A stretch of 64,000 bases of DNA, from assembly GCF_050920755.1 (NCBI RefSeq), contig NZ_CP158480.1:186001-250000 (forward strand), in the 5' to 3' direction. The notes under the pieces are model-generated. The model was not told where the DNA came from, did no database searches, and saw nothing but the letters and a program-made list of their open reading frames with translations. Shown piece after piece: positions 8,836 through 17,233 of this stretch. How positions within the stretch are numbered: position 1 is the stretch's first letter; the number at the start of each line of letters is the position of its first letter. The stretch is from Oligella sp050920755 (lineage in GTDB: Bacteria > Pseudomonadota > Gammaproteobacteria > Burkholderiales > Burkholderiaceae_B). The position numbers were made by a program, and so were the translations under genes.

Positions 8836-9216
8836 ATGTATACACACCAAGAAATGCTGAGAGCAGTTAAGCTTTATATACAATTAAATAAACGGACTGC
8901 CTTAACAATCCAAACGCTAGGTTATCCTACAAAGAACACCTTGCGTAGTTGGTATAAAACTTATCTGCAATCTGGCGACTTGCCACAGGGGTATATACGT
9001 CACAAGCAGGTATTTACCGAACAACAAAAGGCTGAAGCGATACAACATTATGTTGAGAATGGTCGCTGTATGGCGCACACAATACGCTGTCTTGGCTATC
9101 CCTGTAAAGAGACATTGCGCAAATGGTTGTATGAGAAGTACCCTGAACTATATCCATCACGCAAAAGTATTACTAAGAAAAAACGTTTTAGCCAGAAACA
9201 GAAAACTCAAGCTGAG
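8836..9216 (+). pseudogene. Truncated transposase OrfA-like HTH protein
   Basis: About 127 residues of a double helix-turn-helix protein: TIQTLGYPTKNTLRSWYKTY and, repeated later, TIRCLGYPCKETLRKWLYEKY. This is the arrangement of the OrfA subunit of some IS3-family elements. GGAGGTGCGGACAAAAACT upstream (8792-8810) looks like the element's end, because the same string recurs at 55558. After residue 127 the frame runs into the end of an IS5-family element and stops at 9246, so the original 3' part is lost. Confidence 0.6.
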
Positions 9217-9321
9217 ACCTTTGCAATAACCCCTCAAATTTCCTAAAATATGGCTTATTTCCTTGCTTTCTTACTTCAGTCCCATGAGTAGTTTCTTTCA
9301 ACAAACCGCCAAAGCCCGTAT
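9217..9321 (+). mobile_element. IS5-family element, left-end fragment
   Basis: About 105 bp nearly identical to the left ends of the complete IS5-family copies at 49522 and 61023. It starts GAGACCTTTGCAATAACCCC and runs through the first codons (MSSFFQQTAKARI), then stops matching at 9322. The rest of the element is absent. Confidence 0.8.
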
Positions 9322-9349
9322 TGTAATGACCCAGCACTTTCTGCTCACC

Positions 9350-9961
9350 TTATACCGCTAAAGCCTCTCTGACTTCAACGGGTGACTTCATACCCAAGGA
9401 CTGGTGTGGGCGTTGATGGTTGTAAAACCCGATCCAGTCCGCTAACACTCGATTGGCATGTTGTATGCTCTCAAAACGCTGCCGATGTACACATTGCTCT
9501 TTGAGCGTACGAATAAAACGTTCAATCATTCCATTCTGTTGAGGGCAGTGTGGCATGATAAATTCCTGCCGTAACCCGTAGCTTCTAACCAAGGAGGTAT
9601 AGTGCTTAGAAGTAAAGATTAAGCCGTTATCTGAGCGTAAAGTGAGGGGGCTTGTTACCCGTCCTAATGTCCCAAAACGATTAACTAACGCTTGCTCTAA
9701 AGCACTGCTTGCCATCTGCGCACGGCCATTACGAGACAAGTGCCATCCGATTAGCTCTCGGTTATGGCAGTCAATCACGAGCGCTAAGCTTGCCCAACCA
9801 TCACGACCTGTCCACACACGACAAAGGTCTGTTGCCCATCGTTCATTCAGAGACGCAGCCTTTGAGGGGCTCACATCAACACGTGGCCTAAAGCCGACTG
9901 AACGTTTTCTAACCTGCCAACCTTTAAGTTGGAAAATGCGCTGTACTGTGTTTTTATTAAA
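9350..9961 (-). pseudogene. IS3-family OrfB, C-terminal part, split by an inserted element
   Basis: Minus-strand frame encoding NKNTVQRIFQLKGWQVRKR...RWATDLCRVW...LRSDNGLIF...HCPQQNGMIERFIRTLKEQ...NHQRPHQSLGMKSPVEV. It contains all three DDE residues. The upstream part of the same gene lies at 11622-11851, on the far side of the element at 9973-11621: FGAVF at that edge would be followed by NKNTVQR here. A run of nine G (complement of C9, 9962-9970) sits at the broken edge. Inactive as it stands. Confidence 0.75.
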
Positions 9962-10042
9962 CCCCCCCCCTCTGTCACACTAGTTGTCTGATTTTCTGAT
10001 TTTTATATTTCATGTAATTGAGGGAGCGGTTAGTGTCTTACA

Positions 10043-10531
10043 ATGTCATCTTACAGTTCAGAATTTAAAGCGCAGATCGTTAATAAAATGATGCCACCGA
10101 ATAACCAAAGTGTGGCTCAAATTAGCCGAGAAAGCGGTATTCACGTATCCACTTTATATAGTTGGAAAAAACAGCTACAAGCCAGAGGATTTGTTGTGCC
10201 TGCAAAAGAATCACGTCCTGACCAATGGGACACCAAGGCGAAGTTAGCCGCTATTATTCAAACAGCCAGTATGAACGAGGCCGAGCGGTCGAGTTATTGT
10301 CGCGAGCATGGTATCTATCCTGAGCAGTTAGATGCTTGGCGGGTCGAGATTGAAGCCTTCGATATGAAGGCAGGGCCTGTGACTAAGGCGGTCTTAGCGG
10401 CTGAGCGTAAAAAGAGTCGTCAGCTAGAAAAAGAATTAAGACGTAAGGAGAAGGCCTTAGCTGAAACGGCTGCCTTATTGACCTTATCAAAAAAAGCCCG
10501 GGCTATCTGGGGCAACGACGAGGAAGACTGA
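10043..10531 (+). CDS. Transposase OrfA (two HTH-like segments)
   Basis: 162 residues. The N-terminus SSEFKAQIVNKMMPPNNQSVAQISRESGIHVSTLYSWKKQL is a classic OrfA helix-turn-helix that would bind the element's ends. A second region (residues ~60-115) is followed by a coiled-coil-like, Lys/Glu-rich tail (AAERKKSRQLEKELRRKEKALAETAALL) probably used for multimerisation. It ends 11 bp before orfB, so the two are separate co-expressed proteins rather than a frameshift pair. Confidence 0.8.
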   Translation: MSSYSSEFKAQIVNKMMPPNNQSVAQISRESGIHVSTLYSWKKQLQARGFVVPAKESRPDQWDTKAKLAAIIQTASMNEAERSSYCREHGIYPEQLDAWRVEIEAFDMKAGPVTKAVLAAERKKSRQLEKELRRKEKALAETAALLTLSKKARAIWGNDEED

Positions 10532-10542
10532 TTCCTGAGCCG

Positions 10543-11598
10543 ATGAAACAGATAGCCGTGAACTTAATTGAAGAAGCTGTTAAGGCGGGAGCACGACGCC
10601 ATCAAGCGTGCGACATCCTAGGCATTAGTTGTCGTACGTTATTGCGTTGGCAAGCGGCAGGTGACGACTTGGCCGATAAGCGTCGACAGACGAATAATCG
10701 TCACTATACGCATGCATTAACGCAAGAGGAAAAGCATCACATCCTTGCCCTATGTAATCAGCCGGAATATCAAAGCTTGCCACCTTCTCAAATCGTACCT
10801 AAATTGGCTGATAAGGGGATTTATATTGCATCTGAATCTTCGTTTTACCGAGTCTTAAGAACGCATGGTCAGCTAAATCGCCGTGGTCGAGCACAGCCAC
10901 CACGACAGGTGCCTAAGCCTATGTCGTGGGTAGCCACAGCACCTAATCAGGTATGGTCATGGGACATCACCTATCTGCCGAGTGCAATTCGTGGGCAGTT
11001 CTATCGCTTGTATATGACGATGGATATCTACAGTCGTCTGATTACTGGTTGGGAGATTCACCTAGAAGAGTCGGCTCAACACGCAGCGACTCTGATCAGC
11101 AAGGCGTGCCTGAAACATGGTATCCGAAAAGACCAGCTTATCTTGCACTCAGATAATGGCAGTCCGATGAAAGGAGCTACCATGCTAGCGACCTTGCAGA
11201 AGTTGGGCATTGTGCCTTCCTTTAGCCGCCCGTCGGTTAGTGATGATAATCCCTATTCTGAGTCACTGTTTAGAGCACTCAAATACACACCGGCCTATCC
11301 TAATAAGCCTTTTACTAGCCTAGAACAGGCTCGTCAATGGGTGCATCAATTCGTCATCTGGTATAACACGCAACATTGCCATAGTGGCATTCAGTTTGTC
11401 ACGCCAGAGCAGCGTCATAGCGGACAGGATAACGCGATTTTAGCGCATCGCCGTGCCGTTTATGAAAAAGCCAAAGAAGCTAGACCTGAGCGTTGGAAAA
11501 ACCGTTCTGTCCGCAATTGGAAACCGGTCAAAGAGGTCTGGCTAAACCCATCGAAGGAGAGTAGCGATTTAGAGAGACATGTCGTATTAGCAGCATAA
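10543..11598 (+). CDS. Transposase OrfB, DDE integrase core
   Basis: 351 residues with an N-terminal HTH (RRHQACDILGISCRTLLRWQ) and an rve core: WSWDITYLPS (first Asp), LHSDNGSPMKG (second Asp) and SDDNPYSESLFRALKY (Glu). The C-terminus ERWKNRSVRNWKPVKEVWLNPSKE is shared with the remnant at 614-741. The frame is intact, so the element may still be active. Confidence 0.85.
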   Translation: MKQIAVNLIEEAVKAGARRHQACDILGISCRTLLRWQAAGDDLADKRRQTNNRHYTHALTQEEKHHILALCNQPEYQSLPPSQIVPKLADKGIYIASESSFYRVLRTHGQLNRRGRAQPPRQVPKPMSWVATAPNQVWSWDITYLPSAIRGQFYRLYMTMDIYSRLITGWEIHLEESAQHAATLISKACLKHGIRKDQLILHSDNGSPMKGATMLATLQKLGIVPSFSRPSVSDDNPYSESLFRALKYTPAYPNKPFTSLEQARQWVHQFVIWYNTQHCHSGIQFVTPEQRHSGQDNAILAHRRAVYEKAKEARPERWKNRSVRNWKPVKEVWLNPSKESSDLERHVVLAA

Positions 11599-11621
11599 CA
11601 AATCGGACAACTTGCTTGACA

Positions 11622-11851
11622 AACACCGCACCGAACCTAAGAAGAGCTGCCACCGTTCGATAGCCGTAGGAAGGATTCTCCTCAATCAGCTGTTTAATAG
11701 GGCTTACCAAACGCGCTTGGAGTTTGGGCGTGGATTTCTTAACGGGCTGATAGTAGAAAGTCCGTCGTGGGACGCCAAACCAGCGGCACAGCTTTGCAAT
11801 GGATACCTCATAGCCATCCTCTTTTAATCCCTGCCTGATGGCTTCAATCAT
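11622..11851 (-). pseudogene. IS3-family OrfB, N-terminal part
   Basis: Starts ATGATTGAAGCC at 11851, overlapping the stop of orfA by 4 bp. It encodes IRQGLKEDGYEVSIAKLCRWFG...TFYYQPVKK...ENPSYGYRTVAALLRFG. The homology ends where the element at 9973-11621 begins, and the remainder of the gene is found at 9350-9961. The apparent C-terminus that continues past 11622 belongs to the inserted element. Confidence 0.75.
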
Positions 11852-12066
11852 TTCTCTTCCTCGTCCAACCGGTGTTTGTCAAGCAAGTTATCCGAATTGC
11901 GTTTTTTTGACATGGCATTACCTACTAAATTGACTTGTTTCAGCCAATTATAAAGGGTTGAGGTAGGAATGCTCTCTTGCCTAGCTAGTTCGCTAAGACT
12001 CAATGTGTTGTCACTATGAAATTTATTGATCACTGCGTTCTTACGCTCTAGTGAATAACGACCCAT
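11848..12066 (-). CDS. Transposase OrfA of the split IS3-family element
   Basis: 72 residues with one helix-turn-helix (ERKNAVINKFHSDNTLSLSELARQESIPTSTLYNWLKQV), the usual OrfA DNA-binding module. The frame is intact but its OrfB partner is split, so the element cannot move by itself. The element's outer end abuts the IstA remnant near 12120. Confidence 0.75.
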   Translation of the reverse strand: MGRYSLERKNAVINKFHSDNTLSLSELARQESIPTSTLYNWLKQVNLVGNAMSKKRNSDNLLDKHRLDEEEK

Positions 12067-12113
12067 AAATAGTATCCTTACCGCTCTCTTGATTTAAATT
12101 TAGAGGGTGACAA

Positions 12114-12533
12114 CTATCCTGACATAGAGAGTCGACGTCGAACGATGGTGAAATCAACTTGCAGTTGCTCACCCGGTGCCGTCTCGAAACGCACCAAAGG
12201 TTCTGCCGGAACGCTTGGTTTAAACTGCGCCACGTAATTACTCACCATACGTATCTTACCGGGATATCCCCGCTCAACAATCTCTCGATACAGTACCGCC
12301 GCAGGAATCCACTCGGGACTCGCATGACGAATTCTCTCTTGAATGTAAGCTTTATATGGATCAAGCTTCGTCGGTCGGGCCGCACGAGGAGTGTATTGCT
12401 GTACCGTTGAATCCGCTTTTAAATATTTCTTTACGGTATTGCGTGCAACACCCATCTCTCGGCTAATTGATTTGATAGAACGCCCCTGTTTATTTAACAC
12501 TTTTATGGTCACAACCATCTCCTGAGTTAACAT
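12114..12533 (-). pseudogene. istA: IS21-family transposase IstA, N-terminal fragment
   Basis: About 130 genuine residues: MLTQEMVVTIKVLNKQGRSIKSISREMGVARNTVKKYL is the IstA helix-turn-helix, followed by the linker and EQLQVDFT with the first catalytic Asp. Homology then ends at the boundary of the nested IS3-family element. No istB is found nearby. It marks the right-hand end of the IS21 shell. Confidence 0.8.
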
Positions 12534-12766
12534 ATGCGGCTCGAAAAAACCGCTAGTTTATAAACTAAGGGGTCAAAATTCAATTGCCGTTGACAATATG
12601 GCTGAAAACTGGTATATCGTAATAAAACAAGTTCACGATAATATAGATAAAATACAATATATCTGTACGCAAGTAAATTAATACCGAGTCAACATTTTCT
12701 AATGTTAATATAAAACTTTTATTTATAATAATTATTAATTTAATTCTAGAGTATTATCAGAAAAAC

Positions 12767-13906
12767 ATGAAAAGAAATTACCAGATATGTACTAGAACTA
12801 TTATGGATACTAGTGATCCAGGTATAGTGTTTAATCAAAAAGGCGAATCAGATTACTGCACCAATTTTGATGAACATATCAAACCCAACTGGCATACTGA
12901 TGAACGAGGCCATAATGAGTTGATGCGTATGGCTGAGAAAATCAAATCTGAGAGAAAAGGTAAGGATTATGATTGTATCATTGGTTTGAGCGGTGGTTTA
13001 GACAGCTCTTATACAGCTTATATTGCCAAAGAAAAAATGGGTTTACGCCCATTGTTATATCACGTTGATGCTGGTTGGAATACTGAACAGGCTGTTTCTA
13101 ATATTGAAAAGCTGGCTACAGGGCTTGACTTAAAATTGCACAAAGAGGTTATCGACTGGGAAGAGATGAAAGACTTACAAGTTGCATTTTTAAAGTCTCA
13201 AATTGCAGATCAAGACTTGCCACAAGATATTGCCTTTTTTTCAGCATTGTATAAGTTTGCAAGAAAAAATAAAATCAAATATGTCCTTACAGGTGCCAAT
13301 TATTCGACAGAGTGTTGTCGTGAACCGTTAGAGTGGGGTGGATATCCTGGTATTGATAAAACGTTAATGAGCGATATTCATAAACGTTTTGGACAGATAA
13401 AGTTAAAGACATTTCCTGTGGTCGATATCTTAGTGTATAAGCTTTATTATCGATATGTATTGGGCATGCAAGTATTTAAGCCTTTAAATTTAGTTCCATA
13501 CATAAAAGAAGAGGCTGAGCAAGAGTTAGAACAAAAGTTTGGTTGGCAAAAGTTTCAACATAAACATCATGAGTCAAGATTTACTCGCTTTTATGAAAAT
13601 TACTGGCTTCCCAGAAAATTCGGATATGAAAAGCGACGTGCGCATTTTTCTAGTCTGATTTTGACCAATCAAATGACTAGAGAAGAAGCTCTAGAACGTA
13701 TATCAAAACCCGAGTTGGATGAAGATTTTCTAAAACAAGAGTTTGTATACGTTGCAAAAAAACTTGGTCTTAATGTAGAAGAACTACAAAATATTTTTGA
13801 TGGCGATAATAAAACGTTTCGCGATTATAAAAATAAAAAAACGTTAATTGATATCGGTGCTCAAGTAATGCAAAAGTTAGGTCTTGAAAAAAGACTTTTC
13901 AGATAA
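12767..13906 (+). CDS. wbpG: N-acetyl sugar amidotransferase, WbpG-like
   Basis: 379 residues of the PP-loop ATP-pyrophosphatase superfamily. The phosphate-binding motif SGGLDSS is at residues 75-81. The N-terminal YQICTRTIMDTSDPGI with paired cysteines and later GANYSTECCREPLEWGGY are typical of WbpG/LegG-type enzymes that convert a sugar carboxylate or carbonyl to an amide or amidine. Such enzymes normally take ammonia from dedicated HisH/HisF-like partners; none lies beside this gene. It is flanked by IS elements on both sides and has an AT-rich 5' region. Confidence 0.82.
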   Translation: MKRNYQICTRTIMDTSDPGIVFNQKGESDYCTNFDEHIKPNWHTDERGHNELMRMAEKIKSERKGKDYDCIIGLSGGLDSSYTAYIAKEKMGLRPLLYHVDAGWNTEQAVSNIEKLATGLDLKLHKEVIDWEEMKDLQVAFLKSQIADQDLPQDIAFFSALYKFARKNKIKYVLTGANYSTECCREPLEWGGYPGIDKTLMSDIHKRFGQIKLKTFPVVDILVYKLYYRYVLGMQVFKPLNLVPYIKEEAEQELEQKFGWQKFQHKHHESRFTRFYENYWLPRKFGYEKRRAHFSSLILTNQMTREEALERISKPELDEDFLKQEFVYVAKKLGLNVEELQNIFDGDNKTFRDYKNKKTLIDIGAQVMQKLGLEKRLFR

Positions 13907-14009
13907 AATTTTAAAAGTTATAAAAGATTACACTGTTTTATTATTTCATGGGTAATCCTCCCACAAAACCATAGCAATTAGAAGTAGAATTTCTTATAAA
14001 GGAAATTCA

Positions 14010-14276
14010 ATGAAGAGATCACGATATACTGATAGCCAAATTATGGCGATTCTTAAACAAGCCGAAGCCGGTACGCCAGTGCCGGAGCTGTGCCGGGAGC
14101 ATGGCATGAGCAGCGCCACGTTCTACAAGTGGCGTGCTAAATACGGTGGCATGGATGCCTCCATGATGTCTCGCCTTAAAGAGCTTGAGGCGGAGAATCA
14201 ACGTCTTAAAAAGATGTATGCCGAAGAGCGCCTGAAGGCTGAGATCGCTCGCGAGGCCATCGAAAAAAAGTGGTAA
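14010..14276 (+). CDS. IS407-group OrfA
   Basis: 88 residues: KRSRYTDSQIMAILKQAEAG...CREHGMSSATFYKWRAKYGG is the OrfA helix-turn-helix and LKELEAENQRLKKMYAEERL the leucine-zipper-like multimerisation helix. The 3' end carries A7G at about 14261-14268, expected to shift ribosomes -1 into orfB and make the OrfAB transposase. Confidence 0.87.
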   Translation: MKRSRYTDSQIMAILKQAEAGTPVPELCREHGMSSATFYKWRAKYGGMDASMMSRLKELEAENQRLKKMYAEERLKAEIAREAIEKKW

Positions 14277-15121
14277 CGCCATCTCGACGCAAAGAGATGG
14301 CGCAACGTGCGGTCACGCAATTTAGAGCGAGTATACGAGTGGCATGCGAGGTATTTAGCATCAGCCAAAGCTGCTATTACTACCGGCCTAAACAAGCCGA
14401 TGAGAACGAGGTCATTGCTGACTGGTTGATTCGATTAACTACCGCTCAACGTAACTGGGGCTTTGGCCTATGTTTTCTGTATTTACGAAATATTAAGGGC
14501 TTTAAATGGAACCACAAACGAGTCTATCGAATCTACCGCGAGCTCGAGTTAAACTTACGTATCAAGCCTAAGAAACGTATTGTACGTGAGCGCCCTGAGG
14601 CACTCGGGACTGCGACTGCGATTAATCAAGTGTGGTCGATGGATTTTATGCATGACCAGCTGGCTGACGGTCGTAGTTTGCGTTTATTTAACGTGATTGA
14701 TGACTTTAACCGTGAGGGTTTGGGCATCGAGGTAGACTTCTCTTTGCCTGCAGAGCGAGTCACAAGAGTGTTGGATCAAATCATCGAGTGGCGAGGCAAG
14801 CCTGCGTGTCTACGATGTGACAATGGACCGGAATACATCAGTAAAACACTCTTAGAATGGGCAGCTAAGCGGCATATCACGTTGATTCACACTCAGCCCG
14901 GTAATCCACAACAAAACGGCTATGTCGAGCGCTATAATCGGACGGTACGTTATGACTGGTTAACCCAGAATCTCTTTGATAGTCTAGAAGAAGTTCAGCA
15001 CGGAGCCACTGCTTGGCTCTGGACTTATAATAACGAACGCCCCAACATGGCATTAGGTGGCATTACACCAAGGCAAAAATTACATCAACATAAATTTAAT
15101 TCTACTGCCAACTGCTGTTAA
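14270..15121 (+). CDS. IS407-group OrfB (DDE transposase)
   Basis: 283 residues in the -1 frame relative to orfA. Core motifs: WSMDFMHDQL (Asp), LRCDNGPEYIS (Asp) and QQNGYVERYNRTVRYDWL (Glu), with the C-terminal YNNERPNMALGGITP. It is probably translated as an OrfAB fusion by frameshifting; the GTG at 14270 is only a nominal start. Intact. Confidence 0.87.
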   Translation: MVTPSRRKEMAQRAVTQFRASIRVACEVFSISQSCYYYRPKQADENEVIADWLIRLTTAQRNWGFGLCFLYLRNIKGFKWNHKRVYRIYRELELNLRIKPKKRIVRERPEALGTATAINQVWSMDFMHDQLADGRSLRLFNVIDDFNREGLGIEVDFSLPAERVTRVLDQIIEWRGKPACLRCDNGPEYISKTLLEWAAKRHITLIHTQPGNPQQNGYVERYNRTVRYDWLTQNLFDSLEEVQHGATAWLWTYNNERPNMALGGITPRQKLHQHKFNSTANCC

Positions 15122-15202
15122 AAATGGGGGGATTACCATTAAACTCAAAATTCAAATTTTCGATAAAACATTTGATACAAGGCGTACTGTAAGGGATGAT
15201 TT

Positions 15203-16087
15203 ATGCAAGTTAGTGTTGTAATTGCAGCAAAAAATGAAGAAAAATATGTTAAAGAGGCGGTATTAAGCGTTTTAAATCAAAAGAATGTGGATTTTGAGCT
15301 TGTATTTATTGATGATAATTCAAGTGATGCTACATACAATATTGTTAAAAAAATAGCTGATCAAAACCCGAGACTAGTAATTTATAGAAATCCATCATCT
15401 GGAAAGTGTTCAGCATTTAATTACGGTGTTTCTAAAGCAAGAGGTAAATTCGTTTGCATCTTTGCAGGAGACGACATTATGCCCTCAGGGAGTCTTGAAC
15501 AAAGATTTAATGCGGTTAAGAAATACTCAGAAAATGAATCTGTCGTTGGATTATGTAAGTTGAAGTCAATATCAGATGATAAAAAGTTTGATGGACAAAT
15601 TGTTCCGAAAGCTCCTAATATGGGAGGGTATACGGGAGTTTCTTATCTAATCAGTAGATCGGTTCTAGATATTATATTTCCTGTGCCTGAGCATTTGCCC
15701 AATGAGGATACTTGGATGGAAGCAGCAGTGAGATATTTTCCTAACTGGAATATTGTTCATTCTGGCGTAATTGGTTGTGAGTGGAGAGTGCACTCAGGCA
15801 ACAGCATTAATATGCAGGTTGGTTTTAAGGAGTATAATGAAAAGCTCACGGTTCGAATGAGCGCATTTGAGCTTTTTTATAATAAGTATGAAGATCAGCT
15901 TGGTTATGAAGGGCGTCGGCTTTTAAAACAACGAGTAAGTGTAGAAAATGCCAGACGTTCGGGCAGTGCATTTAAAGTTTTAACATCATCAGCTCCATTA
16001 AAAGAAAGATTAAGAGCTTTATCCACGACAAACTCTTTTTTTTATGAAATTCGACATAGACTTTATAAACTTTTATCTGGACTTTAG
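15203..16087 (+). CDS. Family 2 glycosyltransferase
   Basis: 294 residues with a GT-A fold: VSVVIAAKNEEKYVKEAVLSVLNQ at the start, FIDDNSSDAT near residue 42, and AGDDIMP near residue 91 as the probable metal/nucleotide-sugar site. No membrane helices are seen, so it should work at the cytoplasmic face. Probably adds one sugar of the repeat unit; donor and acceptor cannot be read from sequence. AGGGATG precedes the ATG. It starts 65 bp after copy A of the IS407-group element, so its expression may depend on read-through from that element. Confidence 0.8.
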   Translation: MQVSVVIAAKNEEKYVKEAVLSVLNQKNVDFELVFIDDNSSDATYNIVKKIADQNPRLVIYRNPSSGKCSAFNYGVSKARGKFVCIFAGDDIMPSGSLEQRFNAVKKYSENESVVGLCKLKSISDDKKFDGQIVPKAPNMGGYTGVSYLISRSVLDIIFPVPEHLPNEDTWMEAAVRYFPNWNIVHSGVIGCEWRVHSGNSINMQVGFKEYNEKLTVRMSAFELFYNKYEDQLGYEGRRLLKQRVSVENARRSGSAFKVLTSSAPLKERLRALSTTNSFFYEIRHRLYKLLSGL

Positions 16088-16194
16088 ACCATATTTTTTT
16101 GCTATTTAATTAATAACAGTAATCTTTAATCGATAATTAATATTTATACATCGATATTATTTTGAGATTATAAAATTTCACCTCTACAAAAATA

Positions 16195-17229
16195 ATGTTT
16201 AAACAAAAAATACTACTTATCACAGGCGGTACTGGCTCATTCGGTCACGCAGTGTTGAAACGTTTCTTAGAGTCTGATATTGCTGAAATTCGTATTTTCA
16301 GCCGTGACGAGAAGAAACAAGATGACATAAGAAAACGTTTCTCTAATCCAAAGCTTAAATTCTATATAGGTGATGTGCGTGACTATATGAGTGTGCTTAA
16401 TGCTACTCGTGGTGTTGATTATATCTTTCATGCGGCAGCATTGAAACAAGTCCCATCTTGCGAGTTTCACCCGATGGAAGCGGTTAAAACCAATATATTA
16501 GGAACAGAAAATGTATTAGAAGCAGCAATTCAAAATGAAGTAAAACGAGTTGTCTGTCTAAGTACCGATAAAGCAGTATACCCAATTAATGCCATGGGGA
16601 TTTCTAAAGCCATGATGGAAAAGGTTATGGTGGCTAAGTCGCGCAATGTTGATGAAACTAAAACAGTTATTTGTGGTACACGCTACGGTAACGTAATGGC
16701 TTCCCGAGGTTCAGTAATTCCTTTGTTTGTTGAACAAATTCGTGCTGGCCAACCGTTAACAATCACTGATCCGACTATGACCCGTTTCATGATGACTTTA
16801 GCTGATGCGGTTGATTTAGTATTATATGCCTTTGAGCATGGTAATAACGGTGATCTTTTTGTACAGAAAGCGCCAGCGGCAACAGTAGAAACTTTAGCGC
16901 GCGCTTTAACGGAAATAGTTGGTAAACCAGAACATCCAATTAATATCATCGGTACACGTCATGGTGAGAAGCTTTATGAGGCATTATTGAGCAGAGAGGA
17001 AATGCTTTCTGCCGAAGATATGGGCGATTATTATCGCGTTCCGCCAGATCTACGCGACTTAAATTATGCTAAGTACGTTGAGGAAGGTCAAAAAGATTTA
17101 TCTAAGATTGAAGATTATAATTCCCACAATACTGATCGTCTCGATGTGGAAGGTATGAAAAAACTCTTAATGAAACTTACCTTTATGCCCGCTATTCAGC
17201 GTGGTGAAAATGTTCCAGCAGAGGAGTGA
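16195..17229 (+). CDS. fnlA: UDP-GlcNAc 4,6-dehydratase/5-epimerase, FnlA/WbjB/CapE-like
   Basis: 344 residues, a short-chain dehydrogenase that starts UDP-L-FucNAc synthesis from UDP-GlcNAc. GGTGSFG (residues 11-17) binds the nucleotide. The active-site segment STDKAVYPINAMGISKAMMEK has Met-x3-Lys instead of Tyr-x3-Lys, a known trait of this family. TRFMMTLADAVDLV and GTRHGEKLYEALLSREE in the C-terminal half are also characteristic. fnlB starts 4 bp after its stop and fnlC follows, giving the full three-enzyme pathway in order. Confidence 0.9.
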   Translation: MFKQKILLITGGTGSFGHAVLKRFLESDIAEIRIFSRDEKKQDDIRKRFSNPKLKFYIGDVRDYMSVLNATRGVDYIFHAAALKQVPSCEFHPMEAVKTNILGTENVLEAAIQNEVKRVVCLSTDKAVYPINAMGISKAMMEKVMVAKSRNVDETKTVICGTRYGNVMASRGSVIPLFVEQIRAGQPLTITDPTMTRFMMTLADAVDLVLYAFEHGNNGDLFVQKAPAATVETLARALTEIVGKPEHPINIIGTRHGEKLYEALLSREEMLSAEDMGDYYRVPPDLRDLNYAKYVEEGQKDLSKIEDYNSHNTDRLDVEGMKKLLMKLTFMPAIQRGENVPAEE

Positions 17230-17233
17230 GGTG

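Larger units (their letters stand above)
9973..11621 (+). mobile_element. IS3-like element with separate orfA and orfB
   Basis: A 1.65-kb element bounded by about 23-bp imperfect inverted repeats: TGTCACACTAGTTGTCTGAT at 9973 and TGTCAAGCAAGTTGTCCGAT read inward from 11621. It carries two intact frames and interrupts an older IS3-family orfB. The first ~212 bp recur at 39033-39244, where they are fused to an IS66 gene. CCCCCTC precedes both copies, so the true left end might lie a few bases further out. Confidence 0.75.
8763..12595. mobile_element. IS21-family shell filled with nested IS elements
   Basis: Outer ends are inverted repeats: TGTTAACGGCAAT...TGACCCCT at 8763 and its complement ending 12595 (AGGGGTCA...ATTGCCGTTGACA). 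Both are flanked by ATAT, consistent with a 4-bp target duplication. An IstA N-terminus lies just inside the right end; istB and the rest of istA are gone. The interior holds an orfA remnant, an IS5-family end, an IS3-family element on the minus strand and, inside that, a second element at 9973-11621. It separates wzy from the wbpG-like gene in the polysaccharide locus. Confidence 0.7.
13951..15137 (+). mobile_element. IS3 family, IS407-group-like element (copy A)
   Basis: About 1.19 kb with inverted ends: GGTAATCCTCCCA at 13951 and the complement GGTAATCCCCCCA from 15137. orfA and orfB overlap with an A7G slippery run for -1 frameshifting. No matching target duplication was seen. It lies between the wbpG-like gene and the glycosyltransferase. 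Related, diverged elements occur at 40207-41395 and 43983-45183. Confidence 0.8.

Noticed and set aside
9961..9972. C9 run next to the nested element as a phase-variation tract
   Set aside because: It lies at the broken edge of an already split transposase gene, so length changes there could not switch anything; more likely a border artefact.
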